Counted from the first letter of the stretch, positions 28,992 to 39,720 are shown. The stretch is DNA of 64,000 nucleotides from Bradyrhizobium sp. DOA9 (GCF_000617845.2 NZ_DF820426.1:496001-560000), one strand, 5' to 3'. Numbers and translations are program-made. The notes: a model not told the origin generated them from the letters alone.

Positions 28992-31290
28992 CCGGCCCGG
29001 GCACCGATGCGGAGCGCTGCCCGTTCTGGTGGCCGGCATGTCCCTCGGCAACTATGGCATCGCCAGCGCTCAGGCAGATGACCTCGTCCATGAACTGCCT
29101 CCAGTCCAGGTCGAGGGCGGCGGGAGGCCTCAGGGCAAAACGCCTCCGGCGTCGCGCCGGGCCGCAAAACCCGTCGCGGCCGACAATCGTATCCTCGTCT
29201 ATCCCGCCGCATCGCCCGAACCGGCGTCGTCCGGCGTCGCCACCGGCGTCAAGGGTCCGCAGAACATGGCGAGCGCGCTCACCGTCTCGGGCGACCAGCT
29301 CAATGCGCGACCGTTCACGCGTCCGGGCGAAGCGCTCGAAGCCGTGCCGGGCCTGATCGTCACTCAGCATTCCGGCGAGGGCAAAGCCAACCAGTATTTC
29401 CTGCGCGGCTACAATCTCGACCACGGCACCGACCTCGCCATCTACGTCGACGACGTCCCCGTCAACATGCGCACCCACGCGCACGGCCAGGGCTATGCCG
29501 ATCTCAACTGGCTGATCCCGGAAACCATCGGCGCGATGGATGTGCGCAAGGGCCCGTACTTCGCCGACGAAGGCGACTTCGCCTCCGTCGGCAGCGTCCG
29601 TATCGGCCTGATCGACCGCGTCGAGAAAGGCCTCGCGCAGGTGACCGTCGGCAGCTTCGGCTATCGCCGCCTGCTCGGCATGGACTCTGCCAAAGTCGGC
29701 GACGGCGCGCTGCTCGTCGCCGGCGAGCTCGGCACCTATAACGGTCCCTGGACCAATCCGGACGACGTGCGCAAGCTCAACGCGCTCGTGCGCTACAGCC
29801 AGGGCACCGCGACGGACGGCGTGTCGATCACCAGCATGGCCTATGCCAACAGATGGAATTCGACCGACCAGGTGCCGCAGCGCGCGATCACGTCGGGCCT
29901 GCTCGACCGGTTCGGCTCTGAGGATCCGACCGACGGCGGCAACACCAACCGCTTTGCGCTCTCGGGCCGGATCGCGCAGAGCGACGACCTCGGCTCCTGG
30001 AAAGCCAATGCCTATGTCGTGAAGAGCCAGCTCGATCTCTTCAACAATTTCACCTACTACCTCAGCGACCCCGTGCTCGGCGACCAGTTCCACCAGCACG
30101 ACGATCGCCTGATGGCGGGCGCCAATATCTCGCGCACGCTGAACGGCTTGTTCGCAGGCTTGCCGATGCAGACCACCTTCGGTCTGCAATCGCGCTATGA
30201 CGCGGTCGATCTGGCGCTGACCAACACCTTCCAGCGCAGCATCCTGTCGAACGTCCGCAGCGACAAGGTCGCAGAGGGCAGCGTCGGCATTTATGCCGAG
30301 AACACCGTGCGCTGGACCGACTGGCTCAGGACCACGGTCGGCTGGCGCGGCGACTATTATGCCGCCGACGTCACCTCGCTGTTCAATCCCAGCAATTCCG
30401 GCCGCGTCGATGCCGCGCTCGGCAGTCCGAAATTCCGGATGGTGCTCGGCCCCTTCAACCAGACCGAATTGTTCCTCGGCGCGGGCTACGGCATGCATTC
30501 GAACGATGCGCGCGGCGCGACAACGATAGAGGACCCTAGCGATCCCGCGACAAAGCTCTCGCCGTCGCCGCTGCTGGTGCGCACGCGCGGCGCCGAGGTC
30601 GGCGTTCGCAGCAGGATCGTTCCCGGCCTCGATACCTCGCTCAGTCTCTTCATTCTCGACCAGGATTCCGAGATCCTGTTTTCGGGCGATGCCGGCGATA
30701 CCGAGGCGACCCGCGCCAGCCGCCGCTACGGATTCGAGTGGACCAACCATTACCGGCCGCGGCCCTGGATCGACATCGACGCCGATCTCGCCATGACGCG
30801 TGCGCGCTTCCGCGGCTATGACGGCGATCAAGCGGCGGTCTACGCCTCGATAGCCGGCTTTCCCGAGACGCAAATCGGCAACGCGCTGGGCAATTACATC
30901 CCGAACGCGCCGGCGATGATCGCATCGGCCGGCATCACGCTCGGCGAGAGGACGGGATGGTTCGGCAGCGCCCGCTGGCGCTACATCGGCTCCAGTCCGT
31001 TGACGGAGGACAACGCGTTTCGTTCGCAGCCGACCAGCATCGTCAACGCGCGGCTCGGCTACCGCGCGGAGAACGGTTGGCGTCTTCAGTTCGACGTGCT
31101 CAACCTGTTCAACGCCAGGGCGAACCAGATCGCCTACGCCTATGGTTCGCTGCTGAAGACCGACACGCTCTACAACCTCTGTGCCGCGAAGGCCGCGCCC
31201 GCGGCAGTCTGCGCCAACGGCGTCATGGATTATGTGCTGCACCCGATGGAGCCGCTGGCCATCCGGGTCACGATGGCAGGCAGCTTCTAG
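28972..31290 (+). CDS. TonB-dependent outer-membrane receptor (putative nickel receptor)
   Basis: A 772-residue outer-membrane receptor. A signal peptide (ending near ASAQA) is followed by a plug domain (ALEAVPGLIVTQHSGEG, YFLRGYNLDHGTDLAIYVDDVPVN) and a 22-strand-type barrel ending in the outer-membrane Phe (AIRVTMAGSF). A TonB box may lie near LPPVQVEG. The gene starts within the last 20 bases of hupN and shares its promoter, which suggests it brings nickel or a nickel complex across the outer membrane. That substrate is an inference from context. Confidence 0.88.
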   Translation: MALKRHDRPGHRCGALPVLVAGMSLGNYGIASAQADDLVHELPPVQVEGGGRPQGKTPPASRRAAKPVAADNRILVYPAASPEPASSGVATGVKGPQNMASALTVSGDQLNARPFTRPGEALEAVPGLIVTQHSGEGKANQYFLRGYNLDHGTDLAIYVDDVPVNMRTHAHGQGYADLNWLIPETIGAMDVRKGPYFADEGDFASVGSVRIGLIDRVEKGLAQVTVGSFGYRRLLGMDSAKVGDGALLVAGELGTYNGPWTNPDDVRKLNALVRYSQGTATDGVSITSMAYANRWNSTDQVPQRAITSGLLDRFGSEDPTDGGNTNRFALSGRIAQSDDLGSWKANAYVVKSQLDLFNNFTYYLSDPVLGDQFHQHDDRLMAGANISRTLNGLFAGLPMQTTFGLQSRYDAVDLALTNTFQRSILSNVRSDKVAEGSVGIYAENTVRWTDWLRTTVGWRGDYYAADVTSLFNPSNSGRVDAALGSPKFRMVLGPFNQTELFLGAGYGMHSNDARGATTIEDPSDPATKLSPSPLLVRTRGAEVGVRSRIVPGLDTSLSLFILDQDSEILFSGDAGDTEATRASRRYGFEWTNHYRPRPWIDIDADLAMTRARFRGYDGDQAAVYASIAGFPETQIGNALGNYIPNAPAMIASAGITLGERTGWFGSARWRYIGSSPLTEDNAFRSQPTSIVNARLGYRAENGWRLQFDVLNLFNARANQIAYAYGSLLKTDTLYNLCAAKAAPAAVCANGVMDYVLHPMEPLAIRVTMAGSF

Positions 31291-32009
31291 TCCGGTCGTG
31301 AATCGCGAAAGGTACGTTCGCCGGTGATGATCGCGGACAGCATGCTCTGGCGCGACATGATGTCTTCGCGGAGTGCGGCATAGATGTGCAGGATCACGAA
31401 TGTCACGATGAACCACATGCCCAAATGATGTAACGTGTGGACGTCCTGACTGTTTGGGAAGATCGAGAACACCCACCCGAACAGGCGATACCACAGGCTG
31501 CCGATGCCGGCGCCCTCCGCATAGAGCGCGAACCCGGTCATGATCATCGCGATCATCGCCATGACGAACAGGAACATCGCGGTATTGGCGAGAGGATTAT
31601 GGCCGACATATTTCTTCGGGTAGCGCACCAGGAAGAGATACCAGCGCAGCTCGTACAAAAGGCCCCAGCGCCAGATCCGGTTGTAGAACGGCAGCGCGAA
31701 GAGTTGCCGCGCATAGGTATTGCCGACGAAGGCCCAGTAGATGCGGTAGAGGAAAGCTGCGGCCAGCGTCTGCCCGGATGCGAAATGGATGAAGCGGATA
31801 TAGCCCATCGTGTACCAGTTCGAGGCCTCGCCCGGCATCGACGGCAGCGGCGAGGCGATCAGATAGCCGGTGATCACGAGAAGGGCGATCAGTGCGGCAT
31901 TCAGCCAATGCCAGATACGCACCGGCGCTTCGTACACATAGATCGATTGGCGATTGGTTCCGGCGGCACCGACGGCATCGAGCGTGCCCGGTATTTCCAT
32001 CTCTGTCAT
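31287..32009 (-). CDS. Second Ni/Fe-hydrogenase b-type cytochrome (HupC paralogue)
   Basis: A 240-residue membrane cytochrome b, closely similar to the HupC at 41550: IYVYEAPVRIWHWLNA, YIRFIHFASGQ, YVGHNPLANTAMF, GWVFSIFPNSQDVHTLHHLGMW and IYAALREDIMSRQSM, holding the histidines that ligate two haems. Four membrane helices. It is transcribed towards the receptor gene, with stop codons overlapping by 4 bases, and no hydrogenase subunit genes are beside it. AGGAGC precedes the ATG at 32009. It may pass electrons to quinone as HupC does, or be a duplicate. Confidence 0.9.
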   Translation of the reverse strand: MTEMEIPGTLDAVGAAGTNRQSIYVYEAPVRIWHWLNAALIALLVITGYLIASPLPSMPGEASNWYTMGYIRFIHFASGQTLAAAFLYRIYWAFVGNTYARQLFALPFYNRIWRWGLLYELRWYLFLVRYPKKYVGHNPLANTAMFLFVMAMIAMIMTGFALYAEGAGIGSLWYRLFGWVFSIFPNSQDVHTLHHLGMWFIVTFVILHIYAALREDIMSRQSMLSAIITGERTFRDSRPD

Positions 32010-32481
32010 CGATAGCTCCTGCCTAAAGCGATCCGACGCAGAAACAAACGAATCAGCTCACTCTCTCCGACGATATCGCGGGCGGCCGTTTGCAGAGTCC
32101 CCGTTACGAAAAAAATTCGAGCAGCGCTTGATGCGCTGCACGATGCGCCAACATGGAAACGAATTGTGCCTCGCGATGGAAATTCACCTTTCAGTCCTCG
32201 CTTGAAACTGCTGGTTCTTTTTCAGCGCGAGCATCGCGGCATTGCCGAATGAACGCTAGCGCGGCGATCAACATCGCCGAGACGAAGGCTTCGTCCGCTG
32301 CGCAGCAGCAGGTTTCGGTTTACCGATGATTAGGGTTGAGACCGCATCGTCGCATCATTTCGAGCTTTCAGAGAGCGGGTATTGCGAAATGAATCTCAGC
32401 TTTGTCGCACGGGCTATCGCCCGGGATGGGCAACCGACGTCGCGCCTGTTTCACAGCCATGGGCGGATGAACGCCGCCGCC
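32010..32481. other. Divergent intergenic region
   Basis: Contains the promoters of the cytochrome b gene (leftward) and the chemoreceptor gene (rightward). No -24/-12 site or FixK box was found on either strand. The chemoreceptor frame is open from 32326, so part of this may be coding. Confidence 0.4.
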
Positions 32482-34479
32482 ATGAGCCTTCCCAAGAGCG
32501 AGCCCGTCTTCGCCAACGTGTCGATCCGGGCGAAGATCATGATCGGTTTTGCGGTCGTGCTGCTGCTGTCGGCCGTAACCATGGCCGGCGCCTGGCTGGG
32601 TTATGACAAGATCCTCGACGGCTTCGGCGTCTACCGCGTCAGCATGTCGGAGTCCGATTATGCGCGCGAGATCGACAGCTCGTTGTCCGCCTATCAGAGC
32701 AACGCGCGTTATTTTGCCATGGCCGGGACCAGGGAGGCGGAGGCTGCCGCCGAAGAGGCAAGGCGAAAGCTTGAGCAGACTATCACCGCGGCCAAGACCG
32801 AGACGTCGACGTTAAGCTGGCAGCAATCCATCAAGGAACTATTCGAGGCCTATCGCGCCTATACCGACGCTTTCAACAAGATACTGGCGTTGCGCTCGGA
32901 GCTCGACCGCTCCGCGGCGATGCTGGAGGAGCAGGCGCGTGCGATCAAGGCCGCCTTGGGGGACACGAAGACGTCGCGCGGCGCCGTCGATGCGGGCGAT
33001 GGTCTCCTCGATCGCTTCGAAACCATTGATTTGCTGGTGACGGCCGAGCTGAGGCGCCATGACGTCACGCTCGTGCAAGGCGCCAAGCAACGGCTCGACG
33101 CCGTGCGCCGGCTGGTCGATCGCGGCGCATTGCGGGCGACGGATGGCGGGCAGGCGCTTTCCGATCGGCTCGCCGCCTATGGCGAGAGCGTCGCGCGCGT
33201 CGCGGCATCCACACAGCAGATTGATCCTCTCGTCTCCGGGATGTGGAACCTGCGCCACAGCCTGTCGGGGGCGGCGGCCTCGCTCAAGCGCGTGGCGTTG
33301 GCCGAGCAGGCCGAGGCCGAGAAGAAAACGTCGGAGCAGATCGCCAGCGGCCAGTCCGTCGTAGTCGTTCTGGCGCTGGCGTCGATCGCCATCGGTCTCC
33401 TGCTCTCGTTTGCGATCGGGCGCGGCATCGCGCGCCCCGTGATCACCATGTGCAGCGCCATGGCGGAGCTCGCCAGGGGCCGGCATGAGATCGTGCTGCC
33501 TGGCTTGGGCCGTCGCGACGAGGTCGGCAAGATGGCCGGGGCTGTCGAGCTGTTCAAACGTCAGGCGATCGAACGTACCGAGCGGGAGGCGGCCGCGATC
33601 GAAGAGCGCAACAAGTCGGCCGCGGAGCTTCGCCGCTCCGAGCTGACGCGGTTTGCCGGCACGTTCGAGGCCGCCGTCGGCGACATCGTCAACGACATCT
33701 CGAGCTCGGCGCGGCAATTGGAAGTCGCCGCCTCGACGCTCTCGCGCAATGCGGAGGCGACCGGCGACCTCACGACCGCGGTGGTCGGTGCGTCGCGTGA
33801 ATCGGCCGGCAGCATCCGTTCGGTTGCGGCGGCAGCCGAAGAGCTGTCGCTCTCGATCAACGAGATCCGGGCCCAGGTTCGCAATTCTAACGACATCTCG
33901 GAAAACGCAGTGCAACAGGCGCGCGACACTGATGTTCGCATCGCCGCGCTGTCCGAGGCCTCGCACCGGATCGGCGACGTGGTGAAGTTGATCACGGCGG
34001 TGGCGGAGCAGACCAACCTGCTGGCGCTCAACGCGACGATCGAGGCAGCGCGTGCGGGCGATGCCGGGCGCGGTTTCGCGGTGGTGGCCTCCGAGGTAAA
34101 GTCGCTTGCAAGCCAGACCGCGCGCGCCACCGAGGAAATCGGCGCGCACATCCAGGGCATGCAGCTGGCGACGGGCGAGTCGATCGCGGCGATCAAGACG
34201 ATCGCCGGCACGATCGGGGAAATCTCGTCGATCTCGGGCTCGATCGCATCCGCCGTCGACCAGCAGACTGCGACCACGCAGGAGATCGCGCGCAGCGCCC
34301 AGCATGCGGCCTCAGGCACGGGTCAGGTCTCGACCAATCTTGAACAAGTCAATCGCGAGGCGACCGAGACGGGTGCTGCGGCCTCGGCGGTGCTGCAATC
34401 GGCCCGCGGCTTGACCGAGGCCAGCCAGCGCCTGCGCGTCGAGCTCGACAGCTTCATGGCGAACGTGGCGGCAGCCTGA
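32482..34479 (+). CDS. Methyl-accepting chemotaxis protein
   Basis: About 665 residues: a first membrane helix ([22 protein letters not shown]), a 260-residue helical periplasmic sensor region, a second helix ([21 protein letters not shown]), HAMP ([20 protein letters not shown]) and a signalling domain with the tip [20 protein letters not shown]. No CheR-tether pentapeptide. The start is unclear: ATG at 32482 leaves a short cytoplasmic N-terminus, but 32467, 32389 and 32326 are in frame. It sits between hydrogenase-related genes, and H2- or redox-linked taxis is possible but unproven. Confidence 0.88.
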   Translation: MSLPKSEPVFANVSIRAKIMIGFAVVLLLSAVTMAGAWLGYDKILDGFGVYRVSMSESDYAREIDSSLSAYQSNARYFAMAGTREAEAAAEEARRKLEQTITAAKTETSTLSWQQSIKELFEAYRAYTDAFNKILALRSELDRSAAMLEEQARAIKAALGDTKTSRGAVDAGDGLLDRFETIDLLVTAELRRHDVTLVQGAKQRLDAVRRLVDRGALRATDGGQALSDRLAAYGESVARVAASTQQIDPLVSGMWNLRHSLSGAAASLKRVALAEQAEAEKKTSEQIASGQSVVVVLALASIAIGLLLSFAIGRGIARPVITMCSAMAELARGRHEIVLPGLGRRDEVGKMAGAVELFKRQAIERTEREAAAIEERNKSAAELRRSELTRFAGTFEAAVGDIVNDISSSARQLEVAASTLSRNAEATGDLTTAVVGASRESAGSIRSVAAAAEELSLSINEIRAQVRNSNDISENAVQQARDTDVRIAALSEASHRIGDVVKLITAVAEQTNLLALNATIEAARAGDAGRGFAVVASEVKSLASQTARATEEIGAHIQGMQLATGESIAAIKTIAGTIGEISSISGSIASAVDQQTATTQEIARSAQHAASGTGQVSTNLEQVNREATETGAAASAVLQSARGLTEASQRLRVELDSFMANVAAA

Positions 34480-34595
34480 CGCCGGGTGGAGACGTCCTGC
34501 CATCGGATCGTTGCATCAGCCTGGGTACGGTGTGGTAGTGAACGATAAGGTCCGCGGCATGGCGCGCGGGCTGAAAGCGCTACCAAGGGAATGCG

Positions 34596-35919
34596 ATGAA
34601 CCCTGACCTCGACCTCGGCGGCTTTGTGCAGCATCCGCAGCGCAGTGCGGTGCTGGGCGAGGTGCATGCCCGCCCCTTCACCCCGGCTGACGGCTCCGCT
34701 CACCGTGCTGCGCTTTGCCTTTCTCGGCGAGGGGGAAGTTGCCGCCGCCGATCGGGCGCGGTTCGTGGCCTTCTGCACCTCGCATGGACAGCCGGCGCCG
34801 GATGCCGCGACCAAGCACCATCAGGTCTCGATCGGCTCGACCCAACTGCGCTGGGAGCAGCACTCAGAATTCACGACTTTCACCTGGATTCTCACCCCCA
34901 CCGGCATGTCGGCCCGAGGGTTCGGCGAGATCGGCGATGAGGCCGCTGCCCTGATCAGTTCGCTGCGCCAGTCCGGGCAGCTCTTGGTCGCAGTCAAGCT
35001 CGAGGTCGAGCAGACCCAGGCGGCGCTGGAGCGCGCCCAGCAGCTGTTCGAGAGAGGCAGTCTCGCGATCGCTGCTGTGCGTAGCGGACCCGCCGTCATC
35101 GCATCGGACTTCCGCGCGGACGAGCAGGGCTTTGTTCGCATCCTCGTCGGCAATGAGGCCCTGTCGCCGGGCCGGCTCGGCGCCTTGGTGCAGCGGGTGC
35201 TGGAGATCGAGACCTATCGCACCCTCGCGCTGCTCGGCCTGCCCGCCGCACGCGAGCTTGCGCCGGCTGTCGATCATATTGGCAGGCGGCTCGTGGAAGT
35301 GCTGGAGGAGATGCAAGGGGCACAGGATCTCAAGCTCAACAACCATCTCCTGACCGAGTTGACGGCCTTGGCGGCGTCGCTGGAAAGGGGCGCTGCCGGC
35401 AGCCTGTTCCGCTTCGGCGCCAGCCGGGCCTACTACGAGATCGTGCAGGCTCGGCTCGCCGTGATCGAGGGCGGCGAGATTGCGGGCTATCCGACCTGGT
35501 CCTCCTTTCTTGCCCGCCGCATGGCGCCGGCAATGCGCACCTGCGCCACGATGGAGGACCGGCAGGCCAATCTGTCGATCAAGCTTGCACGCGCGGCCGA
35601 TCTGCTGCGCACGCGCGTCGACGTCGAGCTCGAGGAGCAGAATCGCGATCTCCTGCGTTCGATGGACGAACGGACCAAGTTGCAGTTACGCCTGCAGAGC
35701 ACCGTCGAAGGGTTGTCGGTCGCAGCGATTGGCTACTATGTCGTCAGCCTGTTCGGTTATCTCGCCAAGGGTGCCCACGATGGGGGCCTGCACGTCGAGC
35801 CTTCCCTGGCGACCGCGCTGTTCGTGCCGGTGGCCGTCGGCGTGGTCTGGATCGTCACTCATCAGATCCGAAAGCGGCATCTGAAGCACGACGGCGGCAT
35901 GTCCGCCGGGCGCGAATGA
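34596..35919 (+). pseudogene. DUF3422 family membrane protein, frameshifted near the start
   Basis: The 5' frame (ATG at 34596) encodes the family's N-terminus, including QHPQRSAVLGEVHARPFTP; the rest, from TAPLTVLRFAFLGEGE on, is in the +1 frame and runs to 35919. One surplus base in the CCCCGG run near 34686 explains the break; skipping a G reads ARPFTPLTAPLTVLRF. The C-terminus has two membrane helices (LSVAAIGYYVVSLFGYL and LFVPVAVGVVWIVTHQI). The function of DUF3422 is unknown. A sequencing error is a real alternative. Confidence 0.75.
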
Positions 35920-35979
35920 GGTTCCCCGAGCCAAGGCGTTGCGTTTGTGCTAGGAACAAGAAGACATGGAGGAGCAGCG

Positions 35980-36996
35980 ATGAGAGCATCGAACGGAACG
36001 ACCAACGTGCTCTGGCTGCAAGGCGCAAGCTGCGGCGGCTGTACCATGTCGATCCTCGAAAGCGGCGCTTCCGGCTGGTTCGAGGAGCTCAGGCAGTTCG
36101 GCGTCAACTTGCTGTGGCATCCGTCGGTCAGTGAAGAGACCGGCGAGGAGGCGGTCGAGGTGTTGCAATCAATTCTCGACGGCAAGGTGCGGCTCGATCT
36201 CCTGTTGCTGGAAGGCTCCGTCGCGCGTGGGCCGAACGACTCCGGCCGCTTCAACATGCTCGCCGGCACGGGCCGCTCAGTCTATCGCTGGATGCTCGAT
36301 CTGGCGCCACGCGCCGACTATGTGATCGCAGTAGGGAGCTGCGCCGCCTACGGCGGCGTGCCGGCCGCGGGATCGAACCCGACCGATGCGGTCGGGCTGC
36401 AGTTCGAGGGAACCGACAGCGGCGGTGCGTTGGGCGGGGCGTTCCGCTCGCGGCTCGGTCTGCCCGTCATCAACGTCGCGGGCTGTGCGCCGCATCCGGG
36501 CTGGATGATGGAAACCATCTTGGCGCTGACCACTAAGGATATCGCAGCGAGTGACCTAGACGGATATGGGCGCCCCAAATTCGTCGCCAATCATCTCGCG
36601 CACCATGGCTGTTCCCGCAACGAGTTCTACGAGTTCAAGGCCAGTGCCGAGACCATGTCGGAGCGCGGCTGCCTGATGGAGCATCTCGGCTGCAAGGCGA
36701 CGCAGGCCGTGGGCGATTGCAACCAGCGCTCCTGGAACGGCGGCGGCTCCTGCACCAAGGGCGGCTACGCCTGCATCGCCTGCACGTCCCCGGGGTTCGA
36801 AGGCGCCCAGAACTTTCTTGAGACTGCCAAGCTTGCCGGGATTCCGGTCGGCCTGCCGACCGACATGCCAAAGGCCTGGTTCGTCGCGCTCGCCGCCTTG
36901 TCGAAGTCGGCGACGCCGCGACGCGTGCGGCTGAACGCAACAGCCGATCATGTCGTCGTGCCGCCGGGCCGCGCGACGACCAAGACCAAGCCATGA
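35980..36996 (+). CDS. hupU: HupU, regulatory (H2-sensing) hydrogenase small subunit
   Basis: A 338-residue small subunit of the H2 sensor. Proximal-cluster cysteines are at 18 and 21 (QGASCGGCTMS); further ligands lie in AVGSCAAYGG, VAGCAPHPGW, HHGCSRNEFYEF and GGYACIACTSPGF. There is no Tat signal, as expected for a cytoplasmic sensor. The ATG at 35980 follows GGAGGAG, and the product then begins as HupU or HoxB does. It overlaps hupV by 4 bases. With HupV it binds H2 and relieves HupT. Confidence 0.94.
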   Translation: MRASNGTTNVLWLQGASCGGCTMSILESGASGWFEELRQFGVNLLWHPSVSEETGEEAVEVLQSILDGKVRLDLLLLEGSVARGPNDSGRFNMLAGTGRSVYRWMLDLAPRADYVIAVGSCAAYGGVPAAGSNPTDAVGLQFEGTDSGGALGGAFRSRLGLPVINVAGCAPHPGWMMETILALTTKDIAASDLDGYGRPKFVANHLAHHGCSRNEFYEFKASAETMSERGCLMEHLGCKATQAVGDCNQRSWNGGGSCTKGGYACIACTSPGFEGAQNFLETAKLAGIPVGLPTDMPKAWFVALAALSKSATPRRVRLNATADHVVVPPGRATTKTKP

Positions 36997-38432
36997 AACG
37001 GATCACGATCGGACCGTTCAACCGCGTCGAGGGTGACCTCGAAGTCCGTCTCGACGTCGAGGGCGGGCGCGTCGTGCGCGCCGAGGTGACGGCGCCGCTC
37101 TATCGCGGGTTTGAGCAGATTTTGGAGGGGCGTCCTCCGCTTGACGCACTGGCGCTGGCGCCGCGGATCTGCGGCATCTGCTCGGTCTCGCAATCGGTGG
37201 CCGCCGCCGCCGCGCTGCGCGACGCCATGGCGATCGAGGCCGCGCCCAACGGGTTGCTCGCCACCAACATCGCGCACGCCGCGGAAAACGCGGCCGACCA
37301 TCTAACCCATTTCTACATCTTCTTCATGCCGGACTTTGCCCGCGAGGCCTATGCCGGAAACGACTGGCACGAAGCGACGCGCGAGCGCTTTGCCGCGACG
37401 CGCGGCAGCGCGGCGCGCGACGCTCTGCCGGCGCGGGCGAAGCTGCTGGAGACCATGGGCGTCATCGCCGGAAAATGGCCGCACAGCCTCGCGTTCCAGC
37501 CTGGCGGCACCACACGCGCTATTGATCTCGGCGAGCGGGTTCGGCTGTTGTCGATCACGACGGCGTTCCGCAGTTTTCTCGAGCGCATCGTGTTCGCGGA
37601 TTCGCTGGAGAATGTGCTGGCGATTGCTAGCGCTGACGATCTCGATCGCTGGCGCGACGGCCGCGGCGGCGATTTTGCCCATTTCCTGCGGCTTGCGGAT
37701 GGTCTCGCACTGAGCGAGCTCGGCCGGGGCACCGGCCTGATGATGAGCTACGGCGCTTATCACGGCGTCGAAGGGGGGCTGTTTCCGCGGGGGCTATTCG
37801 GACCGCGCGCGGCGATCGAGCCGTTGCCGCTCGCGCAAATCACCGAGGACGTCTCGCATGCCTGGATGCGGGATTCCTCCGTTGATCCCGCTCACAGCAA
37901 CACGATTCCGGATCCCGACAAGCCGGCGGCCTACAGCTGGTGCAAGGCGCCGCGGCTATCCGGCCAGCCGATCGAGGTCGGCGCCATCGCGCGGCAGACG
38001 GTGGCGGGGCAGGCGCTGATTGCGGACCTGGTCTCGCTCAGCCGGACCAACGTGCGCAACCGCGTGATCGCACGGTTGATCGAGACGGCGCGCATCGCGC
38101 TTGCCATGGAGCAGTGGACGCGCGAGCTCCGGCTCTCGGAGCCGTTCTGCAACAATTCGCGCGACGTCCCTGACGGAAGCTATGTCGGCCTGGTCGAGGC
38201 CGCTCGCGGCAGTCTCGGGCACTGGATGGCAGCACGCGGCGGCAAGATCGAACGCTACCAGATCATCGCGCCGACCACGTGGAATTTCTCGCCGCGCGAT
38301 TCCTTCGACGTCGGCGGGCCGCTGGAGCAGGCGCTGGTCGGCACCGAAGTCGGCGATGCCGGTGCGCGCGCGGTGGCGATCCAACACATCGTGCGTTCGT
38401 TCGATCCCTGCATGGTTTGCACTGCGCACTAG
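36993..38432 (+). CDS. hupV: HupV, regulatory (H2-sensing) hydrogenase large subunit
   Basis: A 479-residue [NiFe] large subunit. The active-site cysteines are C60 and C63 (RICGICSVSQ) and C473 and C476 (DPCMVCTAH). The protein ends exactly at the final His, so it has no C-terminal extension and needs no maturation protease, as in other regulatory hydrogenases. It overlaps hupU by 4 bases. HupUV signals to HupT and, through it, HoxA. Confidence 0.95.
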   Translation: MKRITIGPFNRVEGDLEVRLDVEGGRVVRAEVTAPLYRGFEQILEGRPPLDALALAPRICGICSVSQSVAAAAALRDAMAIEAAPNGLLATNIAHAAENAADHLTHFYIFFMPDFAREAYAGNDWHEATRERFAATRGSAARDALPARAKLLETMGVIAGKWPHSLAFQPGGTTRAIDLGERVRLLSITTAFRSFLERIVFADSLENVLAIASADDLDRWRDGRGGDFAHFLRLADGLALSELGRGTGLMMSYGAYHGVEGGLFPRGLFGPRAAIEPLPLAQITEDVSHAWMRDSSVDPAHSNTIPDPDKPAAYSWCKAPRLSGQPIEVGAIARQTVAGQALIADLVSLSRTNVRNRVIARLIETARIALAMEQWTRELRLSEPFCNNSRDVPDGSYVGLVEAARGSLGHWMAARGGKIERYQIIAPTTWNFSPRDSFDVGGPLEQALVGTEVGDAGARAVAIQHIVRSFDPCMVCTAH

Positions 38433-38567
38433 CCGGAAACTTCGTTGCCGACTGCAAATCGCGTTGTTTCCGCTTCGTGTCCTCAAGCGCTCCCTCGCAT
38501 CATTCGAGAGAGCGATCCTGATGCTTAAGGGCTTGGAATCTCTCTACATTTGAATCGCGCGAAGCCG

Positions 38568-38584
38568 CTGGCCCGCTTCTTGCT
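38568..38584 (+). promoter_or_regulatory. Sigma-54 (-24/-12) promoter of hupSL
   Basis: CTGGCCCG-N4-TTGCT closely matches the RpoN consensus, with GG and GC at the right spacing, 45 bases before the hupS ATG. HoxA, encoded at 54187, is the likely activator. Confidence 0.82.
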
Positions 38585-38628
38585 GTCTTTGGCGTCATCG
38601 AAAGTCAAAGCCGAAGACGGGAGGACTT

Positions 38629-39720
38629 ATGGGCACGGCGACGGAAACGTTTTACAGCGTGATCAGGCGGCAAGGGATCACGCGTCGAAGCTTTCACAAA
38701 TTCTGCAGCCTGACGGCGACGAGCCTCGGGCTCGGGCCGTTGGCGGCGAGCCGCATCGCGAACGCGCTCGAGACCAAGCCGCGTGTGCCCGTGATCTGGA
38801 TGCACGGGCTCGAATGCACCTGCTGCTCAGAGAGCTTCATCCGGTCCGCGCACCCGCTGGTCAAGGATGCCGTGCTGTCGATGATCTCGCTCGACTACGA
38901 CGACACCATCATGGCCGCCGCGGGCCACCAGGCCGAAGCCATCCTCGAGGAAACGCGCGCCAAGCACAAAGGCCAGTACATCCTCGCGGTGGAGGGCAAC
39001 CCGCCGCTGAACGAGGGCGGCATGTTCTGCATCGACGGAGGTAAGCCGTTCGTCGAGAAGCTGAAGATGATGGCCGAGGACGCAATGGCGATCATTGCTT
39101 GGGGCGCTTGCGCGTCCTGGGGCTGCGTGCAGGCGGCCAAGCCTAACCCGACCCAGGCGACGCCGATCGACAAGGTCATCACCGGCAAGCCGATCATCAA
39201 GGTGCCGGGATGCCCCCCGATCGCCGAGGTGATGACCGGCGTCGTCACCTTCATCACCACCTTCGGCAAACTGCCTGAGCTCGACCGCCAGGGCCGGCCA
39301 AAAATGTTCTACTCGCAGCGCATCCACGACAAGTGCTACCGGCGGCCGCATTTCGACGCCGGCCAGTTCGTCGAGGAGTGGGACGACGAGGCCGCGCGCA
39401 AGGGCTATTGCCTCTACAAGATGGGCTGCAAGGGGCCGACGACCTACAACGCCTGCTCGACCGTGCGTTGGAACGGAGGCGTATCCTTTCCGATCCAGTC
39501 GGGCCACGGCTGCATCGGCTGTTCGGAGGACGGCTTCTGGGACAAGGGCTCGTTCTACGACCGCCTCACCAACATCAAGCAGTTCGGCATTGAGAAGAAC
39601 GCCGATCAGATCGGCATGGCGGCGGCCGGCGCCGTCGGCGCCGCGGTGGCCGCGCACGCGGCCGTGACGGCGGTGAAGCGGCTCGCGACCAAGCGCGAAG
39701 ACGCCGACCACAATAGCTGA
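38629..39720 (+). CDS. hupS: HupS, uptake [NiFe] hydrogenase small subunit
   Basis: A 363-residue Fe-S subunit. It has a twin-arginine signal (RRSFHK at 19-24, cleavage near residue 46) and cysteines for three clusters: [53 protein letters not shown] and [14 protein letters not shown]-terminal hydrophobic helix ([19 protein letters not shown]) anchors it to the membrane. It relays electrons from HupL to HupC. A GGGAGGA site lies before the ATG at 38629. Confidence 0.96.
   Translation: MGTATETFYSVIRRQGITRRSFHKFCSLTATSLGLGPLAASRIANALETKPRVPVIWMHGLECTCCSESFIRSAHPLVKDAVLSMISLDYDDTIMAAAGHQAEAILEETRAKHKGQYILAVEGNPPLNEGGMFCIDGGKPFVEKLKMMAEDAMAIIAWGACASWGCVQAAKPNPTQATPIDKVITGKPIIKVPGCPPIAEVMTGVVTFITTFGKLPELDRQGRPKMFYSQRIHDKCYRRPHFDAGQFVEEWDDEAARKGYCLYKMGCKGPTTYNACSTVRWNGGVSFPIQSGHGCIGCSEDGFWDKGSFYDRLTNIKQFGIEKNADQIGMAAAGAVGAAVAAHAAVTAVKRLATKREDADHNS

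Noticed and set aside
28849-31494. 881-codon open frame on the minus strand
   Set aside because: It lies antisense to the well-supported TonB-dependent receptor gene; such long shadow frames are expected in GC-rich DNA and it has no family motifs.
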